Shown piece by piece: positions 8,437 to 22,428 of a stretch of 64,000 nucleotides of DNA (its first letter is position 1; each line of letters opens with the position of its first letter). Below the pieces are notes generated by a model. The model searched no databases. It was not told where the DNA came from and saw nothing but the letters and a program-made list of their open reading frames with translations. The translations under genes were made by a program, and so were the position numbers. Origin of the DNA: Enterococcaceae bacterium OF42-14pH9A (GTDB taxonomy: Bacteria; Bacillota; Bacilli; Lactobacillales; Enterococcaceae); assembly GCA_027692465.1 (NCBI GenBank), contig JAQEYU010000001.1, forward strand, positions 877,338 through 941,337. The letters run 5' to 3'.

Positions 8437-9543
8437 ATGATGTTAGTGAAGAATGAATTAATTACGTTGGTTGCCCAACGCTTGAAGCATTTTGATGATA
8501 TTTCAGTAAATCGACAGGACTTTATCGGTGTAACTGAGGAGGCTGCAGAGAAAAAAGGTTTTTTCCTTCGCGATTTTGGAATGAAGCAGTGGGATTGGCC
8601 ACAAGGTGTCGGAATTTTCGGGTTACATCTGCAAGGAGCCCAAAATGATGACTATATCAAAAAATGGGCAGCAGAAGAAATCAATAAGGGATTGCCAACT
8701 AAAAATATCAATACAGTTTGTCCCTTACTGACGTTAATGGACTATCCTGAATATGAACAGTTGGCTCTCGAATGGATGAACTGGATTGAGAAGGATTTTC
8801 CCCGCACAGACGAAAATGGACTGCAGCATATCACTTCCGGCCCGGATAAATTTACGGTTAAAGAAAATGATCAACAGATTTGGGTCGATTCGATTTTTAT
8901 GACAGTGTTGTTCATGGCAAAGATGGGTGTCAAATATGACAATCCTAAGTGGCAGGATGATGCGTTGTATCAGGTTTTGCTCCATGTCAAATATCTGTTG
9001 GATCGGGAAACCGGATTGTTTTACCATGGGTGGAACTTTACTGAGAACTCCAATTATGGGGGGAATTTCTGGTGTCGGGGGAATAGTTGGCTGACACTGG
9101 GGATTCCGCTGTTTCTGGAAATCATGGAAGGGAAGCTGCCCGAAGCAGTTATGAAATATTTGAAGGAAATTTACAATTGCCAAGTGGAAACACTGAGAAA
9201 ACTACGAGCAGAAGACGGTTTATGGCATACAATCATTACTGATGAAAATTGCTATACAGAGACTTCCGGATCTGCAGGGATCGTTGCCGGTATTTTATTG
9301 GGAAATCAAAGGGGTCTTTTGGACAATCCGGTTTCACAAAACGAAGCGACCGATCTAGTTACGGCTTTGGAACAACGGATCACAGAAGACGGAACTGTTA
9401 CCGGTGTTTCTGCAGGAACGGCCATTTCACCAAATAAAGAAGACTATAAGCATATCATTCAAACTCCGATGGTATATGGACAAGCAATGATGCTTTTGGC
9501 TTTGACCCTTGCTCAATCTATGAAAGTAGAGACAGTGGTATGA
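8437..9543 (+). CDS. GH105 unsaturated glucuronyl/galacturonyl hydrolase
   Basis: 368 aa, the length of YteR/YesR-type GH105 enzymes, which hydrolyse the Delta-4,5-unsaturated uronic acid left by polysaccharide lyases. Motifs: WDWPQGVGIFGL (51-62), WVDSIFMTVLFMAKMG with the likely catalytic Asp at 151, and GLFYHGWNF...GGNFWCRGNSWLTLGIP. No signal peptide, so it acts in the cytosol on imported oligosaccharides. It starts 2 bp after the AraC stop and its TGA overlaps the next start (ATGA). A lyase elsewhere, or the unknown 811-aa protein downstream, should supply the substrate. Confidence 0.85.
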   Translation: MMLVKNELITLVAQRLKHFDDISVNRQDFIGVTEEAAEKKGFFLRDFGMKQWDWPQGVGIFGLHLQGAQNDDYIKKWAAEEINKGLPTKNINTVCPLLTLMDYPEYEQLALEWMNWIEKDFPRTDENGLQHITSGPDKFTVKENDQQIWVDSIFMTVLFMAKMGVKYDNPKWQDDALYQVLLHVKYLLDRETGLFYHGWNFTENSNYGGNFWCRGNSWLTLGIPLFLEIMEGKLPEAVMKYLKEIYNCQVETLRKLRAEDGLWHTIITDENCYTETSGSAGIVAGILLGNQRGLLDNPVSQNEATDLVTALEQRITEDGTVTGVSAGTAISPNKEDYKHIIQTPMVYGQAMMLLALTLAQSMKVETVV

Positions 9544-10394
9544 GCGTTTTGATTTATTGTTTACCTGCTCTTGGTTGGGGCTTGATGCCGGTAATCTCGA
9601 AAAAAGCCGGTGGTGATCCGGTAGAGCAGATTCTGGGGACGACGGTTGCAGCCTTCCTAGTTGCAATTTTATTGAATGCCTTTATGGAGGTTCACTACAC
9701 GACGACCGGTATTGTGGCGTCACTAATCTCTGGAATCTTCTGGGCAGGAGGTCAGTTTTTGCAATTCAAGGCACTCAAGCAAGGCACGGTCTCAAAAGTA
9801 ATGCCTGTTTCAAACGGTACCCAGCTGGTATTTACCGGTATTACTTCCGGACTGCTTTTAAGAGAATGGCGCAATTTGCAACAAGTGGCCATAACTCTGA
9901 TACTCATGCTCGTCATCGTCTTTGCCATGGTCATGATTACCAAAAAAACGACAACTATCGCTGAAGGTACAACTCTTGATTACAAGACGATTCTACTCAT
10001 CTGTGCCTCTTCTATGTGTTTGGTAGGATATGTCACTTCCACCAACTTCTTAGGTATTTCCGGATCGCAGATTTTTTTGCCACAAGCAACCGCTATGCTG
10101 GCTTCATCTCTGGTTATAACGGCAATGGAGAAGAAACGACCACGACCGATACTTGTTTCTCGTAACCTTCTGACGGGCGCCTCCTGGTCAATGGCCAATA
10201 TAGCGATTTTCTATACCTCTACTCGTCTGGGGGTTGGATTGAGCTACACCATATCTCAGCTCTGTATCATTGTTTCAATTATAGGCGGTATCGTATTTTT
10301 AAGGGAGCGGAAGACCAAAAGCGAACTGATTAATACGGCTGTCGGCATTGTATTGTTTTTCGCATCAATCGTGGGTTTAAGTCAATTTAAATAA
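9540..10394 (+). CDS. GRP (GlcU/RbsU-type) sugar transporter
   Basis: 284 aa with about ten predicted membrane helices. It resembles the glucose/ribose porter family within the DMT superfamily: LPALGWGLMPVISKKAGGDP at the N-terminus, SGIFWAGGQFLQFKALKQG, and SKVMPVSNGTQLV. It probably moves a monosaccharide by proton symport; whether it imports a sugar or exports a surplus one cannot be told. It overlaps the GH105 stop by 4 bp, indicating translational coupling. The ABC lipoprotein gene follows 19 bp later with its own GGAGG. Confidence 0.8.
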   Translation: MSVLIYCLPALGWGLMPVISKKAGGDPVEQILGTTVAAFLVAILLNAFMEVHYTTTGIVASLISGIFWAGGQFLQFKALKQGTVSKVMPVSNGTQLVFTGITSGLLLREWRNLQQVAITLILMLVIVFAMVMITKKTTTIAEGTTLDYKTILLICASSMCLVGYVTSTNFLGISGSQIFLPQATAMLASSLVITAMEKKRPRPILVSRNLLTGASWSMANIAIFYTSTRLGVGLSYTISQLCIIVSIIGGIVFLRERKTKSELINTAVGIVLFFASIVGLSQFK

Positions 10395-10413
10395 TATTTA
10401 GGAGGAACAGAGA

Positions 10414-11667
10414 ATGAAAAGAAAGTTATTGAAAGCCGGTTTATGTTTAGGTTTACTGATGGGATTGGCAGCTTGTGGAAACTCTGATTCGGCAGATTCC
10501 AAAACGGTACGTCTGTTTGTTTCGGGGGACACGTCTGAAGGTAGTGCCTACAGTAAAATGGCAGAGAAGTATGAGGAAGAGAAGGGGATCAAAGTTGAAG
10601 TAACGGATGTTCCTTACGCAGATTTGGAAACAAAAATCTCCAAAGCTGTTCAATCCAACGATGCACCGGATGTAGCCCGAGTTTCTGGTGTCCTGCCTGA
10701 TTGGGGAGATGCGCTGATGGATTTGAGTGACGCAGCAGAAAAAGGCAACACCCTTGATTCTATGACCATCAAAGATGACAAAGGGGTTGTTAGAGCACTG
10801 CCGACTGATGTCACCGCAGTTGGGATGTTCATCAATACTGACTTGTTCGATGCAGCAGGTGTTAAATACCCGACCTCTGAAGACGATGTTTGGACTTGGG
10901 ATGAATTTTTAGCCGCAGTAAAAACTATTCAGGAAAAAACCGATGCAAAATACGGCTTAGTCATGGATCCATCCGATCATCGTTTGCGGGCATTTACTTA
11001 TCAATTTGGTGGGCAGGACTTCTTCCTTGATGAGAGCACCGGAAAATATACGACAGATGACGATACTGTTAAAGCTTTGAAGAAATTTATCGAACTCAAC
11101 AATGACGGGACGATCCCTAAAACGGTTTGGACCTCAGGAGAAGATGCGTCTTCTATGTTTAAGAGTGGTATGATTCCTGCTTATATGTCGGGCAGCTGGC
11201 AAATTACAGATTTCTCTAAAAATATTACTGGATTCAACTGGCAGGCTGTTTATATGCCTTATGAGAAAGTTCGTGCGACTAATATGGGCGGTAATTTCAT
11301 GGTCGGTTTTGAAAACAGCAAAAACAAAGAAGGCGGAAAAGCATTTATCGAATGGTTGTACACTCCGGAAAACTATGCTCAATTGTGTGAATATGCTGGT
11401 TATCTGCCGGCAGAAGAAGGCGTAGAAATCGATTATGCTGACAATCAAGCGGCATATGATATTTACAACCAGGAAATTGCTGCGGCAGCACAGCCAATCT
11501 CATCTAAACAGACCGCTGATCAAGTAGAAATGACTATGGCAGGCTATACGGGTCTGACGGGAGAATACAAAAATTCCGTTGTTAAAGCTTTGAATGATGA
11601 AATCACTTTTGATGAAATGTTGGAAGCTATTGAAAAGGACTACACAGACGGATATACAAAAAAATAA
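10414..11667 (+). CDS. ABC transporter sugar-binding lipoprotein
   Basis: 417 aa. Lipoprotein signal peptide with lipobox LAAC (Cys about 21), then a CUT1-type extracellular solute-binding fold: VRLFVSGDTSEGSAYSKM, DAPDVARVSGVLPDWGDAL, FMVGFENSKNKEGGKAFIEW. It captures an oligosaccharide outside the membrane and passes it to the two permeases encoded after the 811-aa gene. GGAGGA precedes the ATG. A G+C-rich hairpin follows (11676-11720) and may keep its mRNA level higher than that of distal genes. The ligand is inferred to be an uronate- or arabinogalactan-type oligomer from context only. Confidence 0.9.
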   Translation: MKRKLLKAGLCLGLLMGLAACGNSDSADSKTVRLFVSGDTSEGSAYSKMAEKYEEEKGIKVEVTDVPYADLETKISKAVQSNDAPDVARVSGVLPDWGDALMDLSDAAEKGNTLDSMTIKDDKGVVRALPTDVTAVGMFINTDLFDAAGVKYPTSEDDVWTWDEFLAAVKTIQEKTDAKYGLVMDPSDHRLRAFTYQFGGQDFFLDESTGKYTTDDDTVKALKKFIELNNDGTIPKTVWTSGEDASSMFKSGMIPAYMSGSWQITDFSKNITGFNWQAVYMPYEKVRATNMGGNFMVGFENSKNKEGGKAFIEWLYTPENYAQLCEYAGYLPAEEGVEIDYADNQAAYDIYNQEIAAAAQPISSKQTADQVEMTMAGYTGLTGEYKNSVVKALNDEITFDEMLEAIEKDYTDGYTKK

Positions 11668-11675
11668 GTATAAAC

Positions 11676-11720
11676 AGACCCGGGAACCGGTAGTAATTTT
11701 GCCGGTTCCTGGCGGGTCTT
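11676..11720 (+). terminator. Intra-operon hairpin (partial terminator)
   Basis: AGACCCG-GAACCGG pairs with CCGGTTC-CGGGTCT; only TT follows, so termination should be partial. Such stems after binding-protein genes commonly stabilise the upstream mRNA. Confidence 0.65.
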
Positions 11721-11735
11721 AAGGATGGATGAGTG

Positions 11736-14171
11736 ATGGATCAATATCGTTACAGTATTTTCCAAGGAAAATCGATTAACTGTTGGAAACGCAGCGCATT
11801 GCAAAAAGCAAAAGTAGATACAGCAATCACTACATTTAATGCACCAGTAAATCTTACAGAAGGCTATCAGGAGGTAGAGTATCCTGTCAGAAAGGCATTC
11901 TTGGATTCACTTGCCGCAGTTTCTTATCCTGAAGATGAAAAGTTTAATGAGCTGTATGCCGGTTTTGAAAATCCTCGAGTCGACTTTTCGACCTTTCAAG
12001 CTACGCCTCATAAACTCAGTACATATCTGCAAGTAAAGCTGAACGCTTCCACGGCTCAACAGTTGGAATGCTTGCTGATCACTTGCGGACGCAGTGTGCT
12101 TTGGCTCAACGGTACGTTACTGACCGACTTTTCACCTTATACTCGCAATCACGGCTCGGAAACGAAGGTATCTTTACCTCTTGAAGCCGGTACAAATGAA
12201 CTGGTATTGTACATGGATGATTTAGCAGAACGCGATGTTAATTTTTTTGTTGAGTTGAAAATTCTTTCTGACTGCTCAATCGAAGCAGAAATAGACCTCC
12301 CATATGAGGCAGCAGTGTTCGAGACCGGTATAGCTGTATTGAAAGGATTGTATTTTGATAAAGATTATTACGGAAAAGGTGAGATTGCGCTGTACAGTGA
12401 TCGAGAAGATGCAGAGATGCTGCTTTTGACTTATGATTCGGTAACTTTCTCTGAAGAGGGCAGTGGCAACCTGACTGACTTCAAACGTCAAAATCGCTGT
12501 CTAACACTGACAGAAGGAAAATTTTCCTTGGGAGATGTATCTGAAATCACAACTTCGGGCTTGACGCATGTCTATATTGGTTACCCACTCCCGGACGAAA
12601 CATATCTTTTTAAGAAGCTGGTCTTCACTGTTTACAACGAAGAAAAGCTGGATCATTCACTAGGGGCAGATTTGAGCCAACGAAAACAGCGGGCTTTGGA
12701 GTTGTTTGCCGCTTTGGATTTGGATGATATGAACAGCGCTCTGGCTGCAATTGCGTTGGAAGGGGAGCTCTCCGAGAGGTCGTGGCAGAAATTACAGCCG
12801 GCGTTTCAAATGATTACTGATCGAGGAGATTGCACCGATTTCATGTTTGCACCACTGTTAAGCTTTTTGATTCAGAATAAGGATCAAGTACCGAATCGTT
12901 ATGCCGAAAAAATCCGTGAGTTAGCACTTGCTTTTCGCTATTGGATCGATGAGCCGGGCAACGATGTGATGTGGTATTTCAGTGAAAACCATTCACTATT
13001 GTTCCATGCATGTCAGTATTTTTCCGGTCATCTTTACGATGGAGAAATATTTATCACTAGTGGGCGTACAGGCGCTGAGCAGTATCTGATCGGCAAGAAG
13101 CGTTTGGAAGAATGGTTTGATCAGTTTGAGTCGTATGGTTTTTCTGAATGGAATTCGACCACGTATCTGCCGATCGACTTGATTGGATTTTTCAGTTTGT
13201 ACAATGCTGCGCCGGACGAAGACATTCGTAAACGAGCAGCAAAAGCGCTGGATTTCACTTTTAAAATCATTGCTGTGAATCATCATGGCGGGACGTTGTC
13301 TTCTACATTCGGCCGGACCTATGAACATGATTTGAAGGCAATGCGCCTGGGAGAAATCAGTAACTTATTGGCGATTGCATGGGATGCCGGTCATTTCAAC
13401 TATGCATTGAGAGCTTCGACTTTGTTCTGCCTCTCAGATTACCTGCCGCCGGACGAATATTTGACCTATCTTCATTTGGATCAAGACGAATATTTGACTG
13501 CTAACTATCTTCAGGGGATCAATAAAGTCGAAACTTATTTGTATAAATGTCGGGACTACTCGATTGCTGGAGGGCTGCGTTACCATTGTTTCCAAAAAGG
13601 TCACCAACAGCATTTGATGAATATTTCTTTGGGGGATGATGGAACGCAGTTATGGCTGAATAATCCCGGGGAGTATATGCACAGCGGTGAAAATCGGCCT
13701 TCTTATTGGGCAGGAAATGGCTGTCTTCCATGTGTCAGTCAATACAAGAATACAATGGCAGTAAAATATCAACTGGCTCGGTCTTATGTACCATTTGTGC
13801 ATCTCTATCTACCTTTTTGGTGTCTGGATGAAATCGTAACTACTGATGATCACTGGCTGTTTATCAGAAAAGGGGCTGCTTTTTCTGCATTCCGTTTTGA
13901 AGAGGGCTATCAAGTAGTGATTACCGGAGATACCCGCAACCGAGAAGTCATCGCTAATGGAAGTGATCAACAAATTTTAGTGAAATGCGGGAATACTTCC
14001 GAGTTTGGCAATTTTGGAGGATTTATGAAAGCTTTACTGAGGTCATCAGTCACTGAAAATTGCTTTGAAGATCCTCAATGGGGAGTCCTTGAATGGGAAA
14101 AGATTCGCTACGATGCCGATTATCGAGTAGCACCTGTAGTTCACAAGAAAGAAGGAACCGATCATGACTAA
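11736..14171 (+). CDS. Large uncharacterised protein of a glycan operon, possible alpha/alpha-toroid lyase or hydrolase
   Basis: 811 aa from ATG 11736 (a GTG at 11733 is also possible). I do not recognise a named family. The first 320 residues look beta-rich, with a carbohydrate-binding-like sandwich around residues 90-180 (LWLNGTLL, GTNELVLYMDDLAERDVNFF). Residues about 330-620 are helical, like an (alpha/alpha) toroid, with conspicuous polar-aromatic motifs WYFSENHSLLFHACQYF, GFSEWNSTTYLPID and GRTYEHDLKAM; a beta-rich C-terminus follows (YWAGNGCLPCVSQYKN, PFVHLYLPFWCLDE). No signal peptide, so cytosolic. It overlaps the next permease by 8 bp. Domain folds are inference from composition and periodicity only. 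Confidence 0.6.
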   Translation: MDQYRYSIFQGKSINCWKRSALQKAKVDTAITTFNAPVNLTEGYQEVEYPVRKAFLDSLAAVSYPEDEKFNELYAGFENPRVDFSTFQATPHKLSTYLQVKLNASTAQQLECLLITCGRSVLWLNGTLLTDFSPYTRNHGSETKVSLPLEAGTNELVLYMDDLAERDVNFFVELKILSDCSIEAEIDLPYEAAVFETGIAVLKGLYFDKDYYGKGEIALYSDREDAEMLLLTYDSVTFSEEGSGNLTDFKRQNRCLTLTEGKFSLGDVSEITTSGLTHVYIGYPLPDETYLFKKLVFTVYNEEKLDHSLGADLSQRKQRALELFAALDLDDMNSALAAIALEGELSERSWQKLQPAFQMITDRGDCTDFMFAPLLSFLIQNKDQVPNRYAEKIRELALAFRYWIDEPGNDVMWYFSENHSLLFHACQYFSGHLYDGEIFITSGRTGAEQYLIGKKRLEEWFDQFESYGFSEWNSTTYLPIDLIGFFSLYNAAPDEDIRKRAAKALDFTFKIIAVNHHGGTLSSTFGRTYEHDLKAMRLGEISNLLAIAWDAGHFNYALRASTLFCLSDYLPPDEYLTYLHLDQDEYLTANYLQGINKVETYLYKCRDYSIAGGLRYHCFQKGHQQHLMNISLGDDGTQLWLNNPGEYMHSGENRPSYWAGNGCLPCVSQYKNTMAVKYQLARSYVPFVHLYLPFWCLDEIVTTDDHWLFIRKGAAFSAFRFEEGYQVVITGDTRNREVIANGSDQQILVKCGNTSEFGNFGGFMKALLRSSVTENCFEDPQWGVLEWEKIRYDADYRVAPVVHKKEGTDHD

Positions 14172-15033
14172 TCTTAAGAAGAATAAGTGGCCGCTGATTT
14201 TTACCGGAGCAAATATCATTTTGTTCATTACTTTCTTTTTAATACCGGCTATTTTGGGATTTTATTACTCTTTGACCGATTACAAAGGGTTTGCGACGGC
14301 AAATTTTGTCGGATTTGACAACTATATTGAACTTTTTAAAGATGCCAGTTTTTATAAAGCCTTGTTTCGAACGTTTACCTATGCTATTTGCATGGTGCCT
14401 TTGATGTATTGTGTTTCTTTGGGAATTGCTCTTTTACTGAACAGTAAACACAGTAAAGGCAAACTTTTCGGTAAGATCGTCTTTTTCCTGCCTTGGACAA
14501 TCTCGGGTATTATCGCCGGGGTTATCTGGAAATGGCTTTTTGGTGAAAACTTCGGATTCATCAACTACATCATTACGCAGCTGGGGGGGCAGCCGGTACC
14601 ATGGTTCTCTCATGCCAATGCAGCTTTCGCAGTTATTTTGATGGCAGGGATCTGGGGCGGAACAGCTTTCAACATGCTGCAGTTTTTATCAGCCTTGAAA
14701 AATATCCCCCGCTCTTACTATGAAGCGGCGGATATCGATGGTGCATCTGCCTTCCAGAAGTTCATTCATATTACATTACCGTCTTTGAAACCAACCACAT
14801 TTATGGTGATTCTGCTGGCGAGTATTGGTGCTATGAAAGAGTTTGCCTTGGTGCAGTCTCTGACTAACGGAGGACCCGGAACGTCCAATACATTTATCGT
14901 TCAGTATATTTACAATACCGGTTTTAACAAGATGAAGGTAGGCTATGCCAGTGCTGCTTCGATGGTTCTCTTTGCAATCTTGTTGATTCTCGGTTTGATC
15001 CAAATGCGAATCGGAGGAAGGAAAAATGACTAA
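14164..15033 (+). CDS. ABC sugar permease, UgpA/LacF type
   Basis: 289 aa, six membrane helices, CUT1 inner-membrane permease. The EAA loop reads YYEAADIDGASAFQKFIHIT near residue 190, the contact site for the ATPase. The start ATGACTAA overlaps the end of the 811-aa gene. It pairs with the second permease and the lipoprotein; no ATPase gene is present in the operon, so a shared MsmX-like ATPase encoded elsewhere is expected. Confidence 0.92.
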   Translation: MTNLKKNKWPLIFTGANIILFITFFLIPAILGFYYSLTDYKGFATANFVGFDNYIELFKDASFYKALFRTFTYAICMVPLMYCVSLGIALLLNSKHSKGKLFGKIVFFLPWTISGIIAGVIWKWLFGENFGFINYIITQLGGQPVPWFSHANAAFAVILMAGIWGGTAFNMLQFLSALKNIPRSYYEAADIDGASAFQKFIHITLPSLKPTTFMVILLASIGAMKEFALVQSLTNGGPGTSNTFIVQYIYNTGFNKMKVGYASAASMVLFAILLILGLIQMRIGGRKND

Positions 15034-15865
15034 AACAAACAAACTCCATGATAAAACTGCAACAGTCCTTTTGACCGCGGCGTTGATTTTCGTGGCTCTG
15101 CTCTACTTATTCCCATTGGTCTGGTTCGTTTTAAGCTCCTTCAAACCCGGTTCGGAACTTTTTGCTTATCCGTTAAAGATTTTTCCGGAGAATCCAACGC
15201 TCCAAAATTTTGTGGATGCTTGGACCAGTCTTGATTTTGTTAAATACTTCGCAAATACGTTGCAATCAGCAGTAATCACTACGGTATTGACGATTATTGC
15301 CAGTGCGACATGCGGCTTCGCTTTTGCAAAGTACGATGCCAAGTGGCTGACATTCTTTTTTACTTGTATCATTGCAACTACGATGTTGCCGACAGAAGTT
15401 ATTATGAATCCGGTATTTACAGTTATTCGTAAGTTGGGTCTGTATGACAGCCTGGCAGGGATTATCATCCCTTCCATCAATACAGCGACAGGAATTTTCA
15501 TGTTCCGGACCTTCTTCGTATCGATTCCCGATGATTTGATCGAATCAGCTCGTATCGACGGCGCCTCTGATGGTCGAATTTTTACCAGTATCATGCTGCC
15601 GATCGCTAAACCGATTATCATGACTTTGGGAATCTTCTCCTTCCAATGGCGGTGGAACGACTATATCTGGCCATTGATCGTATTGAATGATCCTAAAAAA
15701 TATACTTTTCAGGTTGCTATTCGCAGCTTGGTCGGAGCAGAAAATATCAATTGGACTATTTTGATTGCTGCCTCGGTACTGTCAATCATTCCATTAGTAT
15801 TAGTATTTATCGTCTTTCAACGGTATATTTTAGATTCAGGTGCTACGACAGGCATGAAAGACTGA
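15026..15865 (+). CDS. ABC sugar permease, UgpE/MalG type
   Basis: 279 aa, six helices, CUT1 permease. N-terminal LYLFPLVWFVLSSFKPGSEL and the EAA loop IESARIDGASDGRIFTSIML are characteristic. Its ATG overlaps the preceding stop in the same ATGACTAA arrangement, so the two permeases are translationally coupled. The GH2 gene follows after 24 bp with its own AGAAAGGA site. Confidence 0.92.
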   Translation: MTKTNKLHDKTATVLLTAALIFVALLYLFPLVWFVLSSFKPGSELFAYPLKIFPENPTLQNFVDAWTSLDFVKYFANTLQSAVITTVLTIIASATCGFAFAKYDAKWLTFFFTCIIATTMLPTEVIMNPVFTVIRKLGLYDSLAGIIIPSINTATGIFMFRTFFVSIPDDLIESARIDGASDGRIFTSIMLPIAKPIIMTLGIFSFQWRWNDYIWPLIVLNDPKKYTFQVAIRSLVGAENINWTILIAASVLSIIPLVLVFIVFQRYILDSGATTGMKD

Positions 15866-20426
<4,561 letters not shown>

Positions 20427-20443
20427 TAAATAGGAAGACAAGA

Positions 20444-20485
20444 AAGAGAAGCTGACAGCGTTCAAGTTGTAAGCTTCTCTTTTTT
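20444..20485 (+). terminator. Terminator of the glycan operon
   Basis: AAGAGAAGCT and AGCTTCTCTT arms followed by a T-run, 18 bp after the GH51 stop. Confidence 0.88.
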
Positions 20486-20749
20486 GGGCACGATATAAAG
20501 AAAGTCGAAATTCTTTTTGCCTCTGTTGCTTTAAAAAGCACACATGTTTAACTGTTGAAATGTGCTGTCAGTGAATGAAGTAACGAAGAGCGTAACTTGG
20601 ATGGGGGTGCCATCTTCTATTTCCAGAAGTTGAAATTATTAATAACTTGTTGAATTCTCGCAAATGGGAGTCTTTGGAAAATATTCAGTTTTGCCATCTG
20701 AACCGTCCGCCCAACTAACGATCCTCTGGTGTCCCGAAATTTCTTCATA
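20486..20749. other. Intergenic region without a gene
   Basis: Between the glycan-operon terminator and the ZIP promoter. No ORF with a ribosome binding site, tRNA or repeat copy was recognised on either strand. Confidence 0.5.
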
Positions 20750-20758
20750 TGGTATAAT
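20750..20758 (+). promoter_or_regulatory. Extended -10 promoter of the ZIP gene
   Basis: TGGTATAAT with TATAAT at 20753-20758; no good -35 at 17 bp. It lies about 55 bp upstream of the start. Confidence 0.55.
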
Positions 20759-20813
20759 CAAAACGATTACATCCTTTTGAGAAAGGGATTTTGGAGCAGG
20801 AGGAAAATGAGTT

Positions 20814-21629
20814 ATGGGTTGGTTCACAACATTGGCACCTTGGCAGCAGGCGCTGGTCGGGTGTGCGTTTACGTACGGGATGACTGCACTGGGGGCCGGG
20901 CTGGTTTTCTTTTTCAAAGAGATCAAAAAAGACGTCTTGAATCTGATGCTGGGCTTTGCATCAGGGGTGATGATCGCCGCCAGTTTCTGGTCGCTTTTGG
21001 ATCCGGCGATTGCCTGGGCAGAGCAAAATGGCGATATCCCCTGGCTGGTGGTGAGTATCGGATTCGGTGTTGGCGGCTTGTTCCTTTATTTGGCTGATAA
21101 AACAATCCCCCACATGCACTTTGGGCCCAATCATGAGCAGGAGGGGATGCCCAGCCATCTGAAACGGACGATTTTGCTGGTCTTTTCCATCACGCTGCAT
21201 AATATTCCCGAGGGTCTGGCCGTCGGAGTGGCTTTCGGAGCGGCTGCAGAAGCTGCTGATCCGGTGGCAGCCTCGATTGCCGCAATTTCGGTGGCTTTGG
21301 GGATCGGAATCCAAAATTTTCCGGAGGGGGCCGCAGTTTCGATTCCGTTGCGCCAGGAAGGATTGAGCCGAAGCAAAGCCTTTTTGTACGGGCAGGCTTC
21401 AGGGATTGTGGAACCGATCGCAGGGGTTCTGGGGGCACTGCTGGTCACCAAGGTCACTTCGCTATTGCCTTATGCACTGGCCTTTGCCGCCGGCGCCATG
21501 ATTTACGTGGTGGTGGAGGAATTGATTCCGGAAGCGCAGCAGACGAGTTCCAGCAAGCGTCATTTTGCCGTATTTGGTACGATGCTGGGCTTTATGATTA
21601 TGATGATCCTGGACGTTGCTCTGGGTTAA
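20814..21629 (+). CDS. ZIP family divalent metal transporter
   Basis: 271 aa, eight membrane helices, GufA-type ZIP. Helix 4 HNIPEGLAVGVAFG and helix 5 IGIQNFPEGAAVSIPL carry the conserved metal-binding His/Glu/Asn positions; a His-containing loop HMHFGPNH is seen before helix 4. It imports zinc or another divalent metal. ATG 20814 is preceded by AGGAGG at 10 bp; an alternative ATG (20808) is out of frame. No Zur-like site is evident at its promoter, although one exists at the ribosomal-protein operon at 59.9 kb. Confidence 0.9.
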   Translation: MGWFTTLAPWQQALVGCAFTYGMTALGAGLVFFFKEIKKDVLNLMLGFASGVMIAASFWSLLDPAIAWAEQNGDIPWLVVSIGFGVGGLFLYLADKTIPHMHFGPNHEQEGMPSHLKRTILLVFSITLHNIPEGLAVGVAFGAAAEAADPVAASIAAISVALGIGIQNFPEGAAVSIPLRQEGLSRSKAFLYGQASGIVEPIAGVLGALLVTKVTSLLPYALAFAAGAMIYVVVEELIPEAQQTSSSKRHFAVFGTMLGFMIMMILDVALG

Positions 21630-21681
21630 AAAAACCGCCGGCGCCCGTCGCAATCAAGCGAAGGGTACCGGCGATTTTTTT
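21628..21681. terminator. Bidirectional terminator between the ZIP and small membrane genes
   Basis: CGCCGGCGCCC and GGGTACCGGCG arms with an A-run before and a T-run after serve both converging genes. Confidence 0.85.
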
Positions 21682-21697
21682 CCTGTTTACGAAATAA

Positions 21698-21883
21698 TCA
21701 GTAGCGGCGTCGAGGCTGCGTACGATTGGTCAGCCAACGAACCAAGCAGACGGCGATCAGGATCGGGATCCCGAAACGAAAGACCAGACCGATCAAACCA
21801 CCCAACATATTCAAAATAAACCCTGCTACAACTAAGAATCCTACAAAAGCCAATACTTTGACCAAAGTCGATTGTTTTTCCAT
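21698..21883 (-). CDS. Small membrane protein, unknown function
   Basis: 61 aa from the ATG at 21883, preceded by GAGGAGG on the minus strand. Two hydrophobic segments (about 8-30 and 32-50) and a basic tail LTNRTQPRRRY. No family recognised. A longer in-frame extension to 22027 runs through a repeat copy and is rejected as the start. The upstream repeat ends about 10 bp before its ribosome binding site, so its promoter must lie inside or beyond the repeat. Confidence 0.6.
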   Translation of the reverse strand: MEKQSTLVKVLAFVGFLVVAGFILNMLGGLIGLVFRFGIPILIAVCLVRWLTNRTQPRRRY

Positions 21884-21901
21884 GTGTGTTTCCTCCTCGA
21901 A

Positions 21902-22063
21902 ATTCGCAATGTCTGAACTGGCCGCCGACAGCTGGTTTGGACCTTTTCGTCGCAAGCTGTGCCGCAAAGGGCTGTTTATGGAATGCCGTAAGCAGTACTT
22001 TATGCTTTGCTTCTGACTGATCCGCAAAAATCCGATCAGCGCCGGCGTTTTCAGCCAGATCCT
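21902..22063 (-). repeat. MITE-like repeat, copy F (reverse)
   Basis: Shares AATGTCTGAA at one end, GGACCTTTTCGTCGCAAGCTG and ATCCGCAAAAATCCGAT inside and GTTTTCAGCC at the other end. Diverged copy; boundaries are approximate. Confidence 0.6.
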
Positions 22064-22428
22064 GCTGTCCGCTTTATCAAAAATCCTGCCGGCAGCTGGT
22101 GCCGGTCACTTGTTTTCTACAGGAATATCATACCAAGAGTATTGTTCGGAAACATCGGTCTTTGGGCGGATTTCCGATTAGGACTGTCAGGACAAGGTCA
22201 CCTTTTTTCGGCAATGACCGCAAAGCGCAGCGTCTTATCTTTTACCGATCTATGCCAGGCGCAGTCTTCGCCGGTGACCGATCAACCGCAGCTGCACGTA
22301 TTCTTTAGATGTTCTCAAGAAAGCAGCCTGCAAATGACTAAAAGCGTTGGGGCAATCGGCTGCCAAATCTTAATAAAGAGCGAAAAAACCGGCTTCTGCG
22401 TGTCAAGCGCCGGTATATTTGCTAAAAT
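22064..22428. other. Gene-free region between two repeat copies
   Basis: About 365 bp between copies F and D. No credible ORF with a ribosome binding site on either strand; one stretch (CCTTTTTTCGGCAATGACCGC near 22200) faintly recalls the repeat interior. Could be decayed repeat or leader sequence of the MFS gene. Confidence 0.4.
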
